Shown here: piece by piece, positions 1-7,239 of the stretch
Position numbering within the stretch: the stretch's first letter is position 1
Layout of the letters: every line of letters begins with the position of its first letter
Source of the DNA: an uncultured Flavobacterium sp.
Lineage (GTDB): Bacteria; Bacteroidota; Bacteroidia; Flavobacteriales; Flavobacteriaceae
Direction: 5' to 3'
DNA length: 7,452 bases
Assembly: GCA_945957245.1 (NCBI GenBank)
Contig: CAMFLD010000126.1
Coordinates: forward strand, 1 to 7,452
Made by a program: the position numbers and the translations under genes
Notes under the pieces: model-generated
Told to the model about the DNA's origin: nothing
Database searches by the model: none
Seen by the model: the letters and a program-made list of their open reading frames with translations, nothing else

Positions 1-268
1 CGATTTTTTCATTTCTGATGACTGCAAGTTCTTTATCTGATTTTCCAGTAATCAATCCATCCTGAATAAATAACTGACCTTCATATGAAGTATCCATTGT
101 GGAAAGAAGATACAATAAAGTCGACTTTCCGCAACCCGATTTCCCTTCTATCGAAACAAACTCTCCATGATTAATAGTCATGTCAATCTGTTTCAACACC
201 TGAAACTTTACAGGGTCGTAGAAATATTTAGACAGGTTTTTTGTTTCTAAAACGGGTTTATTCATCAT
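1..268 (-). CDS. ABC transporter ATP-binding protein (N-terminal part; cut by window edge)
   Basis: This is the nucleotide-binding subunit of the exporter encoded just upstream; it would hydrolyse ATP at the cytoplasmic face of the inner membrane to drive the permease. The visible 89 residues begin MMNKPVLETKNLSKYFYDPV and hold a complete Walker A motif, GKSGCGKST, at residues 42-50, followed by LLYLLSTMDTSYEG, which is typical of the LolD/MacB/DevA-type ATPase group. The Q-loop, ABC signature, Walker B and switch His lie beyond base 1 and cannot be checked. There are two adjacent ATG codons (268-266 and 265-263). The first overlaps the permease stop as TAATG, which favours it, but either could be used. 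This is the third gene of an adaptor-permease-ATPase operon. The family is clear; the substrate is unknown. Confidence 0.93.
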   Translation of the reverse strand, partial: MMNKPVLETKNLSKYFYDPVKFQVLKQIDMTINHGEFVSIEGKSGCGKSTLLYLLSTMDTSYEGQLFIQDGLITGKSDKELAVIRNEKI

Positions 269-1524
269 TATTTTCCTCTTATAATTTCCACCGGATCTAC
301 TCTGCTCGCTTTAAGCGCAGGAAAAAGTCCGGCAATAGCTGTCGTTATTAAAGCAAACGATATCCCAATAACATAAAACAACGGATTGTAATTTACCGGG
401 TAAGTCTTGACCGTAGGTAACGATGCTGTATTAAATGGCAGCACATCAATGATTGAGGAGAATATATAGCCGAAAATCAACCCAAAAACACCTCCTGCAA
501 TACCAATAATCAACGATAATGAAATAAAAATCCATTTCACATCACTGCCCGAAAAACCAGTGGCTTTCAAAATAGCTATACTATCCATTTTTTCAAAAAT
601 CATCATATTCAGGATGTTGTAAATTCCAAAACCGGCAACAATAAGCAAGACAATACCAACAGCATAGGAAATAATACTTCTGATGGTGCTTCCGGTTTCG
701 AATTGCGAGTTCGTAGTTTGATAATCAATAGTGTCAACGTCGAATTTGGATTTAAATTCTTTAGCTAAAGCCGGTGCAGTGGTAATGTCATACAGTTTCA
801 CCTGAATGTCGGTTATATAACTGGTAGGTTCTCCCAAAAGTTTTTGGGCTGTAGCCAATGAAGTATAGCTGGTTTTATCATCTATATCAGCAATTCCAAT
901 CTGCAAAATACCAACAATTTTTAGGGAAGCCAGATTGCCTTTAGCCGAAGTAACTTTGATAATATCACCCGTAGTCAGGAGCATTTTATCGGCCAGTCCT
1001 TTCCCGATAATAATACTGTTATTTCTTTTTAAATCAGCTACTTTACCTTCAACCATATAATCACTTAGTTGAAATAACTTATCTTCGGCGACTACATCAA
1101 TTCCGTTAATCACCCCTGAAATTTCAATAGTTCCTGAATTGAAAAAAACAGGCTCCGTAATTTTGGGAGCCACATCAATAACCCTTTCATCCTGTTTAAG
1201 GTTTTTAATGATAGCCTGACTGTTGTAAATGGCTTTTCCCCTATCTTTTGGTTTTATCGAACTGATGAAATTGGTAGTATTTTTATATTTTGAAGCTATG
1301 GCTACAGGCTGTTCTTCAGAAGGTTTTATTTCATTGTAAAGACGAACATGAGGTGTCCTGTTAAGCATCAGTCCGTCCAACAGGTCGTTCATTCCGTTCA
1401 TAAAGCTAACTAAGGTAATAAACATTGCTATACCAAAAGTAACACCCACAGCAGCAACCACGGTTTGTTTCAATCGTGCTCTGAGTAAATGAACTGCAAT
1501 ATTTATAATGAGCCTAAAATTCAT
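268..1524 (-). CDS. FtsX/MacB-family ABC transporter permease
   Basis: This 418-residue inner-membrane permease belongs to the type VII ABC (MacB/LolC/FtsX) superfamily. One membrane segment lies near residues 22-42, followed by a large periplasmic domain (about 45-280, MacB_PCD-like), then three C-terminal segments near 284-306, 332-355 and 382-404. The stretch EKMDSIAILKATGFS (311-325) is the conserved cytoplasmic coupling region of the FtsX domain, and the end LKASRVDPVEIIRGK is the usual family tail. These proteins work by mechanotransmission: ATP hydrolysis moves the periplasmic domain and no substrate crosses through the membrane part. Unlike MacB, the ATPase is not fused but is the next gene. 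The start overlaps the adaptor stop by one base (TAATG), and its own stop overlaps the ATPase start in the same way. The adaptor neighbour argues for a DevC/MacB-like role over LolC/E lipoprotein release. The substrate cannot be read from sequence. Confidence 0.95.
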   Translation of the reverse strand: MNFRLIINIAVHLLRARLKQTVVAAVGVTFGIAMFITLVSFMNGMNDLLDGLMLNRTPHVRLYNEIKPSEEQPVAIASKYKNTTNFISSIKPKDRGKAIYNSQAIIKNLKQDERVIDVAPKITEPVFFNSGTIEISGVINGIDVVAEDKLFQLSDYMVEGKVADLKRNNSIIIGKGLADKMLLTTGDIIKVTSAKGNLASLKIVGILQIGIADIDDKTSYTSLATAQKLLGEPTSYITDIQVKLYDITTAPALAKEFKSKFDVDTIDYQTTNSQFETGSTIRSIISYAVGIVLLIVAGFGIYNILNMMIFEKMDSIAILKATGFSGSDVKWIFISLSLIIGIAGGVFGLIFGYIFSSIIDVLPFNTASLPTVKTYPVNYNPLFYVIGISFALITTAIAGLFPALKASRVDPVEIIRGK

Positions 1525-2615
1525 TATTTGGGCTTATATATAGTTTCTCCTGCTTTCAAACCTTCCAGAATTTCTGCATTTTGATAGTCGCTCAACCCGA
1601 TTTTTACTTTTCGTTTTTCATTTTTATTTACCAAAACATATTCTCCGTCAACCAGATAACTTTTCGGAATGGTAAGCGCTCCTTTTTTCGTTTGAATAAT
1701 AATATTCGCTTCGGCGGTAAGATTCGGATAGAGTTGTTTTGGAATTTTGACAAAATGAGCTTCAATTTTAAACGTTCTCGAACGCTCGTCCATTATTGGA
1801 TAAATTTTATCCACAGTAGCCTCAAACACCTGGCCTTTATAGCTGTCCATCGTCACTTCAATAGTCTGACCGAGTTTCACCCGAACCATGTCGTTTTCAT
1901 CTACATTCAACTCAAGCAGATAAGCATTCTTTTTTCCAATGACAGCCAATGGAGTCTGCGGAGTAACCATAGCGCCTTCTTTTACAAAAACATCAAATAA
2001 CTCGCCTTGAAAAGCACTTTTAACCGTGAAATCGCTCTGGGATTTTTGTGCAATTCTCAGATTGACCTTACTCCTGCTCTGTTCATTTTTGAGCTGAGCC
2101 CTGAGTTGGGAAAGCTCTTTTAAAGCAGCTTCATAATTGGATTTTGAGTTTTTATAGGCCAATTCAACTTTCTCATATTCTACTTCCGAAATGATGTTGT
2201 ATTGTTTGATGTTTTTATTGCGATTGTAAACCGATTGATCCAGCGCCAGCTTATCTTTGGCCATCTGCACTTTAGTTTCCATTTCGGCTATTTTATCCTG
2301 AGTATATCGGTTGTTTTCCTGACTCAACTGATACGCCAGATTAGCATTCTCTGTATTAAGACTGGCTTTTTCGCTTTCTATTTCAAACAAAGGCTGGCCT
2401 TTCGTAATGGATTGACCCGCTGTAACGTCAATTTGCTGAAGGCTTCCGTTAACGGTAGCATAAACCGTATATTGATTTTCTGATTTGACGATACCCGAAG
2501 CATAAACACTTTCGGTAACAGTTCCTTTTTGGATTTGATATTCGCCATTGTCTTTTTTAGAGCAGGAAATAAAAAGAAGGGCTGAGAAGAAAAGAAGGTT
2601 TTTCATTTGTTTCAT
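1524..2615 (-). CDS. Periplasmic adaptor (membrane fusion) lipoprotein of an ABC exporter, HlyD/MacA-like
   Basis: This 363-residue protein should link the inner-membrane permease to an outer-membrane channel. The N-terminus is a lipoprotein signal: a short basic start, a hydrophobic stretch, then the lipobox FISC with Cys18 (counting from the first Met), so it is probably lipid-anchored in the periplasm. A biotinyl-lipoyl-like barrel-sandwich domain is split between residues about 35-80 (ASGIVKSENQYTVYATVNG) and 193-228 (VKSAFQGELFDVFVKEGAMV). Between them, about 82-190 is a charged, Leu/Ala-rich alpha-helical hairpin predicted to form a coiled coil. A beta-barrel domain (about 230-308) and a membrane-proximal domain (about 310-363, ending LEGLKAGETIYKPK) follow. 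It is the first gene of the exporter operon, with a -7 element 28 bases upstream. Met4 is a possible alternative start and leaves the lipobox intact. The family is secure; the cargo is unknown. Confidence 0.93.
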   Translation of the reverse strand: MKQMKNLLFFSALLFISCSKKDNGEYQIQKGTVTESVYASGIVKSENQYTVYATVNGSLQQIDVTAGQSITKGQPLFEIESEKASLNTENANLAYQLSQENNRYTQDKIAEMETKVQMAKDKLALDQSVYNRNKNIKQYNIISEVEYEKVELAYKNSKSNYEAALKELSQLRAQLKNEQSRSKVNLRIAQKSQSDFTVKSAFQGELFDVFVKEGAMVTPQTPLAVIGKKNAYLLELNVDENDMVRVKLGQTIEVTMDSYKGQVFEATVDKIYPIMDERSRTFKIEAHFVKIPKQLYPNLTAEANIIIQTKKGALTIPKSYLVDGEYVLVNKNEKRKVKIGLSDYQNAEILEGLKAGETIYKPK

Positions 2616-2643
2616 AAAACGGCAACCGATTGAATTTACACTT

Positions 2644-2651
2644 CAAATTTA
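2644..2651 (-). promoter_or_regulatory. Putative -7 element of the exporter operon promoter
   Basis: Read on the minus strand this is TAAATTTG, a perfect match to the Bacteroidota -7 consensus TAnnTTTG, placed 28 bases before the adaptor start. I see no good TTTG -33 element 17-23 bases upstream, only a T-rich run. The site lies just downstream of the miaE terminator, where a new transcription unit is expected. It is inferred from the motif and its position only. Confidence 0.5.
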
Positions 2652-2686
2652 CGATAATTTAAATGTTAAAAATTGATATCCGTCAT

Positions 2687-2712
2687 AAAAAAATCCTTCC
2701 GAAGAAGGATTT
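2687..2712 (-). terminator. Rho-independent terminator after miaE with a UUCG tetraloop
   Basis: The arms at 2691-2699 (AAATCCTTC) and 2704-2712 (GAAGGATTT) pair perfectly over 9 bp around a four-base loop. On the minus-strand transcript the loop is UUCG closed by a C-G pair, the extra-stable tetraloop. The hairpin is followed by a run of seven U residues that includes the last bases of the stem. It begins four bases after the miaE stop codon and separates miaE from the exporter operon. Confidence 0.9.
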
Positions 2713-2716
2713 ATGA

Positions 2717-3310
2717 TTAACCGTGCACTGTCTCTTTTTTACCGTACTTTCCAATGATTTCTGCTTCAAAAGCGAGCCATTCCCGCCAACGCTTTTCTAC
2801 ATCAATTCCCTGCCCATATTTTCGGGCATAAGTGATGAAAGTGGTATAATGTCCGGCTTCACTTTCCATAAGTTCTCTATAGAATTTAGACAATTCCTCA
2901 TCCTTGATGTTTTCAGAAAGCACTTTAAATCGTTCGCAACTGCGGGCTTCAATCATGGCTGAGAAAAGCAAACGCTCTACCAATCTCGAAACCCTGCTTC
3001 CGGTATTGCTGCGTTTCATATATTGTGCCAACTCATTAACATATTCATCTTTGCGTTCACGACCCAGTTTCAGTCCACGTTTTTTGATGATTTCATGTAC
3101 CATTTCAAAATGGTCAATTTCCTCTTTGGCTAATGCCAGCATATCGGTTACCAAATCTTCATGCTCAGAATTGTTAGTGATAATGGTTATGGCATTAGTA
3201 GCCGCTTTTTGCTCACACCAGGCGTGGTCGGTCAGTATTTCTTCAATATTTTTCTCAACAATATTTACCCATCTTGGGTCGGTTGGTAATTCTAATCTTA
3301 AAACTCCCAT
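2717..3310 (-). CDS. miaE: tRNA-(ms2io6A37) hydroxylase, MiaE family
   Basis: This 197-residue cytoplasmic enzyme is of the MiaE family, which uses a carboxylate-bridged di-iron centre and O2 to hydroxylate the isopentenyl group of 2-methylthio-N6-isopentenyladenosine at position 37 of tRNAs that read codons starting with U. It has the ferritin-like four-helix bundle with both halves of the iron site: Glu33 and E64-x-x-H67 (KEEIDHFE), then Glu121 (AMIEARSCERF) and E151-x-x-H154 (ESEAGHY). The phrase DHAWCEQKAATNA near residues 28-40 is characteristic of the family. Length is normal and no ligand is missing. MiaA and MiaB, which make the substrate, are not in the window. The start lies 38 bases after the receptor gene with no terminator between, so read-through is possible, but a -7 element 19 bases upstream suggests a promoter of its own. 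The chemistry is assigned from family knowledge. Confidence 0.92.
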   Translation of the reverse strand: MGVLRLELPTDPRWVNIVEKNIEEILTDHAWCEQKAATNAITIITNNSEHEDLVTDMLALAKEEIDHFEMVHEIIKKRGLKLGRERKDEYVNELAQYMKRSNTGSRVSRLVERLLFSAMIEARSCERFKVLSENIKDEELSKFYRELMESEAGHYTTFITYARKYGQGIDVEKRWREWLAFEAEIIGKYGKKETVHG

Positions 3311-3329
3311 AAAACTTTTAATTTGTTGT

Positions 3330-3337
3330 CAAAAATA
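3330..3337 (-). promoter_or_regulatory. Putative -7 element for miaE
   Basis: On the minus strand this reads TATTTTTG, matching TAnnTTTG exactly, 19 bases before the miaE ATG in the short gap after the receptor gene. Any -33 element would have to lie inside the end of the receptor coding sequence, and no TTTG is seen at the right distance. In AT-rich DNA such a motif can occur by chance. Confidence 0.4.
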
Positions 3338-3348
3338 CGTTTTTACAA

Positions 3349-5793
3349 TTAATCTTTGACACGATTTTTTTCACTTTCAGCTCCTGAAGCATCATGATTT
3401 TTAGATTGGAATGATTTACCAAAACTATATGTAAAAGTAAGTGCCGCAAATCTTGAGTCAGGTCTGTTAACCCAGCGGGCATCGGTCAATTGCAGATTAT
3501 TGATTTGCCCATGAACAATACTGCCATAAAAAGCATCATTAACCGAGAACTTAAGGCTTCCCTTTCCATTAAGGATTTTGGTTTTAACGCCCAAATTAAC
3601 TACGCCTCTGGCGCCTAAAACAAATTGAGTCGAAATAATTTTAGTCTGATAATTTCCTCCTATTTCCCCAGACCAGTTTTTAGAAAAAATAAAGGTATTG
3701 TTATAAGATGAAGACCAGAAAGTACCTGAGGTATTTAAATCTTCGGTATATAGCCTGCTTTTGAATTCCGAGTAGGTAACTTCAGAATATAAATTGGCTT
3801 TCCACCATTTGAAAATCGGAATATCGGCGGTGAAATTGATGCTGTAAAACTTGCTTTTCCCAATATTTCCCGGACGGCTGTAATAAATTCCCTGATTGAT
3901 TTCGATAGTTTCCCCAATATCATCTTTAAGATCACTATAACTCAATGTGGTTGAAAAATATTCTTTGTAATGATATGACAATTCATAGCTATGAGTAAAG
4001 GAAGGATTCAAATAGGGATTTCCCGAATAAAAAGTAAACTTATCCAAAGGACTCACAAACGGATTCAAATCCTGAAAATAAGGTCGATTAATTCGTTTTC
4101 CGTAAGACACTGAAATTAGATTATTTCCAATAGAATCCAATTTATACTGCACATAAACCGTCGGAAACAGATTAGTGTAACTTCTTTTGAATTGGGAAGC
4201 CGGTTTTTCGATATTTCCTAATTGATTTCCTTTGGAATAGGTATTTTCCAAACGCAGTCCGGTTTGGAATGTAAACCGCTTGTAACTGGTATTGAAATTC
4301 ACATAACCTGCATTTATGATTTCGTTATATTTAAAATGATTGCTCATATCGTAATTCGGAACCGGGACGTTATTGACAACATTACGATAATCTGCGCTAT
4401 TATCGGTATTGGAAATGCTGATTTTGTAGCCTGCTTCTATTACACCATCATTTTTTAAAGGATGTGAATAGTCGGATTTAAAAGAATAAATATCAATTTT
4501 TGAAGGCAAATCACCCAACAATTCATCTTGGTTGCTGATAGAGTTATCAGGTTGAAAAACCGTATTGTTAAACGTTTGATTCGTTTCAGTAGAATATCTT
4601 AAATAATCAAAATCTACAGTGAATTTTGTTCCAATGCTATCAATATCATAGCGGTAATTCAGGTTAATTCCACCATTCCTGAACTTTTCCTTTTCCCTGT
4701 TTTTTGCTACAATAGTCGAATCAAGTACTGATGATGCATCAGACAGGATACTGCTCACATCGCTTTTCTGTTTCCCCGATTTGAAAATCCCGGTCAGCCC
4801 TACTCCTATGGTTGATTTTTTAGAAATGTAATAATCCAGACCAAGAGATGCATTAGTGGTTTGTGACCTTCTTCCAATAAGGCTATATTGGTCGAATAAA
4901 CTTTTTGTGGTCAAATCCGGATTTTTAAATCTTCTGAAAATATATAAATCGGTAAAAGAATCCTGATAGGCATGTCCAATGTTTCCAAATATCCGAATGT
5001 TATCGTTAAGGTAATTCAAATTCACTCCTTCTCTGCTTCTGGGTCTCTTTCCCTGTGAAACCCTTGAAGTAAAACTTCCATTAAACCCTTTAGCCTTAGC
5101 CTTTTTGGTAATAATATTAATAACTCCTGCCCCGCCTGCCGCATCATATTTTGCCGGAGGATTGGTCATTAATTCTATTTGGTTTAAGGTGCTGGCCGGT
5201 AATGACTTAAGATACGATTCTAAATCAGCTCCCGATAAATAGGTAGGCTTGCCATCAATAAAAACGGAAACACCTGTCTTGCCTTTGAAAGTGATGGTTC
5301 CGTTATCATCAACAATAATTCCGGGTGCTTTTTCCAAAACTTCCATCGCATCACCTCCGGAAGCCGAAATCAGTGCATCAACATTTAAAATCGTTTTGTC
5401 TATTTTATTTTCAACAAAAGCTTTCTTCTTTTGAATAACTACTTCATTAAGGGCATTAGCCTCATTTTTAGTTAAGGTAATTGGCAACACAACTAATTGT
5501 TTTTCAGTAGAAATTACAATCGTTTGACTTTGAAATGGTTTGTATTTTTCATCTTCAATGACAACCAGGTAATTATCATTGGTTAGCTTGGTAAATTCGA
5601 AACTGCCATCGGGTTCTGAAATTTGGGTTTTGACAAGAGTATTGTCTTTAGCCTGTAAAAGTGTAATAAGGACAGCATCGGCAGAAGATTGGTCGGAAAG
5701 CACTGTCTTCCCTTTTATGACTCCGTTCTGAGCCATACAAACGTTGTATATCAGGCATAATATGCCCAATAACAATTGATTTTTGATTTTCAT
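3349..5793 (-). CDS. TonB-dependent receptor-like outer-membrane beta-barrel protein with carboxypeptidase-regulatory-like N-terminal domain
   Basis: This 814-residue outer-membrane protein has a Sec signal peptide (about 1-21, ending CMA, with mature start QNG). A carboxypeptidase-regulatory-like beta-sandwich follows at about 24-108 (GVIKGKTVLSDQSS, PDGSFEFTKL). Then comes a possible TonB box, NEVVIQ, near 116-121, and a plug domain to about 230, with VSVFIDGKPTYLSG and the conserved NPPAKYDAAGGAGVINIITK. The rest is a barrel rich in alternating aromatic strands, ending FAALTFTYSFGKSF, then a charged tail of about 19 residues (QSKNHDASGAESEKNRVKD), as is common in this family of Bacteroidota (OMP_b-brl_3 type). 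It is shorter than SusC proteins and no SusD lipoprotein is adjacent, so glycan import is not indicated. TonB-driven uptake of a metal chelate, peptide or other small ligand is likely, but the substrate cannot be inferred. It has no obvious functional link to glyA upstream. Confidence 0.93.
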   Translation of the reverse strand: MKIKNQLLLGILCLIYNVCMAQNGVIKGKTVLSDQSSADAVLITLLQAKDNTLVKTQISEPDGSFEFTKLTNDNYLVVIEDEKYKPFQSQTIVISTEKQLVVLPITLTKNEANALNEVVIQKKKAFVENKIDKTILNVDALISASGGDAMEVLEKAPGIIVDDNGTITFKGKTGVSVFIDGKPTYLSGADLESYLKSLPASTLNQIELMTNPPAKYDAAGGAGVINIITKKAKAKGFNGSFTSRVSQGKRPRSREGVNLNYLNDNIRIFGNIGHAYQDSFTDLYIFRRFKNPDLTTKSLFDQYSLIGRRSQTTNASLGLDYYISKKSTIGVGLTGIFKSGKQKSDVSSILSDASSVLDSTIVAKNREKEKFRNGGINLNYRYDIDSIGTKFTVDFDYLRYSTETNQTFNNTVFQPDNSISNQDELLGDLPSKIDIYSFKSDYSHPLKNDGVIEAGYKISISNTDNSADYRNVVNNVPVPNYDMSNHFKYNEIINAGYVNFNTSYKRFTFQTGLRLENTYSKGNQLGNIEKPASQFKRSYTNLFPTVYVQYKLDSIGNNLISVSYGKRINRPYFQDLNPFVSPLDKFTFYSGNPYLNPSFTHSYELSYHYKEYFSTTLSYSDLKDDIGETIEINQGIYYSRPGNIGKSKFYSINFTADIPIFKWWKANLYSEVTYSEFKSRLYTEDLNTSGTFWSSSYNNTFIFSKNWSGEIGGNYQTKIISTQFVLGARGVVNLGVKTKILNGKGSLKFSVNDAFYGSIVHGQINNLQLTDARWVNRPDSRFAALTFTYSFGKSFQSKNHDASGAESEKNRVKD

Positions 5794-5810
5794 GATTGAT
5801 TTGATTGATG
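5793..5810 (-). repeat. Two 9-bp tandem units at the receptor start codon
   Basis: The plus strand reads TGATTGATT then TGATTGATG, two nearly identical 9-base units (8 of 9 match) that run into the start codon. TGAT occurs seven times between 5777 and 5812, so the minus-strand transcript carries repeated AUCA around its start. There is no Shine-Dalgarno sequence. The region should be A-rich and unstructured, as is usual for flavobacterial leaders. This may be only low complexity. Confidence 0.5.
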
Positions 5811-5821
5811 ATTTAATTGGC

Positions 5822-5829
5822 TAAAAATA
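5822..5829 (-). promoter_or_regulatory. Weak candidate -7 element for the receptor gene
   Basis: On the minus strand this reads TATTTTTA, one base off TAnnTTTG, 28 bases before the receptor ATG, a spacing similar to the other genes here. Only a poor T-rich -33 candidate lies upstream. It follows the glyA terminator, where a promoter is needed. Confidence 0.3.
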
Positions 5830-5872
5830 GCATAATAATTTTATATCTGCATAAAATTTTTCTGATAACATA

Positions 5873-5899
5873 AAAAGCCTGTTGTAATAACAGGCTTTT
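5873..5899 (-). terminator. Rho-independent terminator after glyA
   Basis: The arms at 5873-5883 (AAAAGCCTGTT) and 5889-5899 (AACAGGCTTTT) form a perfect 11-bp stem with a five-base loop. On the minus strand the GC-rich part is followed by five T residues. It lies 22 bases after the glyA stop codon and ends the glyA transcript before the receptor promoter. The structure is nearly symmetric, so it could also stop plus-strand transcription. Confidence 0.9.
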
Positions 5900-5921
5900 C
5901 ATAATTATATTTAAAATTTGA

Positions 5922-7196
5922 TTAATAAACGAATATGGCTCTTTCGCTCATCATATCGTTTACTTCGTTTGCAATTTCTTCAAGCAGTGCATCATTAGTA
6001 TGGTTTGATAATACTCTGTCGATTAAATCTACAATGGTTTCCATATCGCTTTCTACCATTCCGCGTGTGGTGATAGCCGGAGTTCCTACACGGATTCCTG
6101 AGGTTACAAATGGTGATTTATCGTCAAATGGAACCATATTTTTGTTCACTGTTATTTCAGCTTTACCCAACGCTGTTTCCGCCTCTTTTCCTGAAATCCC
6201 TTTGTTGCGTAAATCAATCAGCATCATGTGGTTGTCTGTCCCTCCTGAGATTATATTGTAACCTCTTTTAACGAAAGCTGCTGCCATGGCTTTAGCATTT
6301 TTCTGCACCTGCATAGCATAAGTGAAAAATTCATCTGATAATGCTTCTCCAAAGGCTACTGCTTTAGCTGCAATAATATGTTCCAATGGTCCTCCCTGAT
6401 TGCCCGGGAAAACAGCCATGTCTAAAACATGCGACATCATACGGATATCGCCTTTCGGTGTAGTCAATCCCCATGGATTTGGGAAATCTTTACCCATCAT
6501 GATGATTCCGCCTCTTGGACCGCGCAAGGTTTTATGAGTTGTAGTCGTAACAATATGGCAATGCGGAATTGGGTCACTCATCAATCCTTTAGCAATTAGT
6601 CCGGCCGGATGTGAAATATCGGCTAATAATAAAGCACCTACACTGTCTGCAATTTCACGGAAACGCTTAAAATCCATATCACGGGAATAAGCCGAAGCTC
6701 CTGCAATAATCATTTTAGGCATTTCTCTTTTAGCAATTTCTTCAATTTTATCGTAATTCAGCACACCAGTTTCCTGTTCGACACCGTAAAAAACAGGCTG
6801 ATATAATTTCCCTGAAAAGTTCACTGGCGAACCATGTGTTAAATGGCCTCCATGAGATAAGTCAAAACCAAGGATTTTGTCTCCCGGTTTCAGGCAGGCA
6901 GCATAAACTGCTGTATTAGCCTGGGAACCTGAATGAGGCTGAACATTAACATATTCGGCACCAAAAAGTTCTTTAGCTCTGTCGATAGCAATTTGTTCAA
7001 TAACATCTACTACCTCACAACCGCCATAATATCTTTTGCCGGGATAACCTTCAGCATATTTGTTTGTCAGCACCGAACCGGCTGCTTCCATTACCTGGTC
7101 GCTCACAAAGTTCTCTGATGCAATAAGTTCAATTCCGTGAATCTGTCTGTCCTGTTCGTCAAGGATAAGGTCAAAAATTAGTTTGTCGCGTTGCAT
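5922..7196 (-). CDS. glyA: Serine hydroxymethyltransferase
   Basis: This PLP enzyme interconverts serine plus tetrahydrofolate with glycine plus 5,10-methylenetetrahydrofolate and is the main source of one-carbon units. The 424-residue protein is complete. Visible landmarks are ELIASENF (23-30), YAEGYPGKRYYGG (47-59), QPHSGSQAN (86-94), SHGGHLTHG (114-122), Asp193 in LADISHPAGL (pairs with the pyridine nitrogen of PLP), and VTTTTHKTLRGPRGG with the Schiff-base Lys222. The C-terminal SPFVTSGIRVGTPAITTRG confirms the family. Between GPRGG and AVFPGNQGGP there are 30 residues; I recall 17 in the E. coli enzyme, so this form carries about 13 extra, which I believe is usual in Bacteroidota. The start fits the family N-terminus (MQRDKLIFDLI). 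It is a single-gene unit with a terminator behind it and a -7 element 26 bases in front, divergent from fahA. Confidence 0.98.
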   Translation of the reverse strand: MQRDKLIFDLILDEQDRQIHGIELIASENFVSDQVMEAAGSVLTNKYAEGYPGKRYYGGCEVVDVIEQIAIDRAKELFGAEYVNVQPHSGSQANTAVYAACLKPGDKILGFDLSHGGHLTHGSPVNFSGKLYQPVFYGVEQETGVLNYDKIEEIAKREMPKMIIAGASAYSRDMDFKRFREIADSVGALLLADISHPAGLIAKGLMSDPIPHCHIVTTTTHKTLRGPRGGIIMMGKDFPNPWGLTTPKGDIRMMSHVLDMAVFPGNQGGPLEHIIAAKAVAFGEALSDEFFTYAMQVQKNAKAMAAAFVKRGYNIISGGTDNHMMLIDLRNKGISGKEAETALGKAEITVNKNMVPFDDKSPFVTSGIRVGTPAITTRGMVESDMETIVDLIDRVLSNHTNDALLEEIANEVNDMMSERAIFVY

Positions 7197-7222
7197 TTGA
7201 AATTATTTCGATTAATTGCGCT

Positions 7223-7230
7223 CAAAATTA
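7223..7230 (-). promoter_or_regulatory. Putative -7 element for glyA
   Basis: On the minus strand this reads TAATTTTG, an exact TAnnTTTG match, 26 bases before the glyA ATG. No clear TTTG -33 element is found 17-23 bases upstream. The region that would hold it overlaps the fahA promoter at 7240-7270, so the two divergent promoters share DNA. Confidence 0.5.
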
Positions 7231-7239
7231 CGAAAATGG

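Noticed and set aside
1581..2483. Plus-strand open frames opposite the adaptor gene
   Set aside because: They are rich in Phe, Ile and His with no domain, as expected from the complement of an AT-rich gene encoding many Lys, Glu and Asn residues. No promoter is seen.
268..2615. LolCDE lipoprotein-release system
   Set aside because: The permease alone could fit, but the HlyD-like adaptor in the same overlapping operon points to a tripartite exporter.
2904..3359. Plus-strand open frame of 151 codons opposite miaE
   Set aside because: It lies fully antisense to a well-conserved gene, has Ser/Cys/Ile-rich composition with no recognisable domain, and runs past the miaE start. It is a shadow.
3735..3935. 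Second minus-strand frame inside the receptor gene
   Set aside because: It overlaps the receptor in another frame, with no family resemblance and no start signal.
3349..5793. SusC-type glycan importer
   Set aside because: At 814 residues it is shorter than SusC, its barrel is of the OMP_b-brl_3 type, and no SusD gene flanks it.
5794..5921. Riboswitch or small RNA in the glyA-receptor spacer
   Set aside because: The only clear structure is the glyA terminator hairpin; the rest is short, AT-rich and unstructured.
5935..6261. Plus-strand open frame of 108 codons opposite the end of glyA
   Set aside because: It is antisense to the highly conserved GlyA C-terminus and has low-complexity Ser/Ile-rich content.
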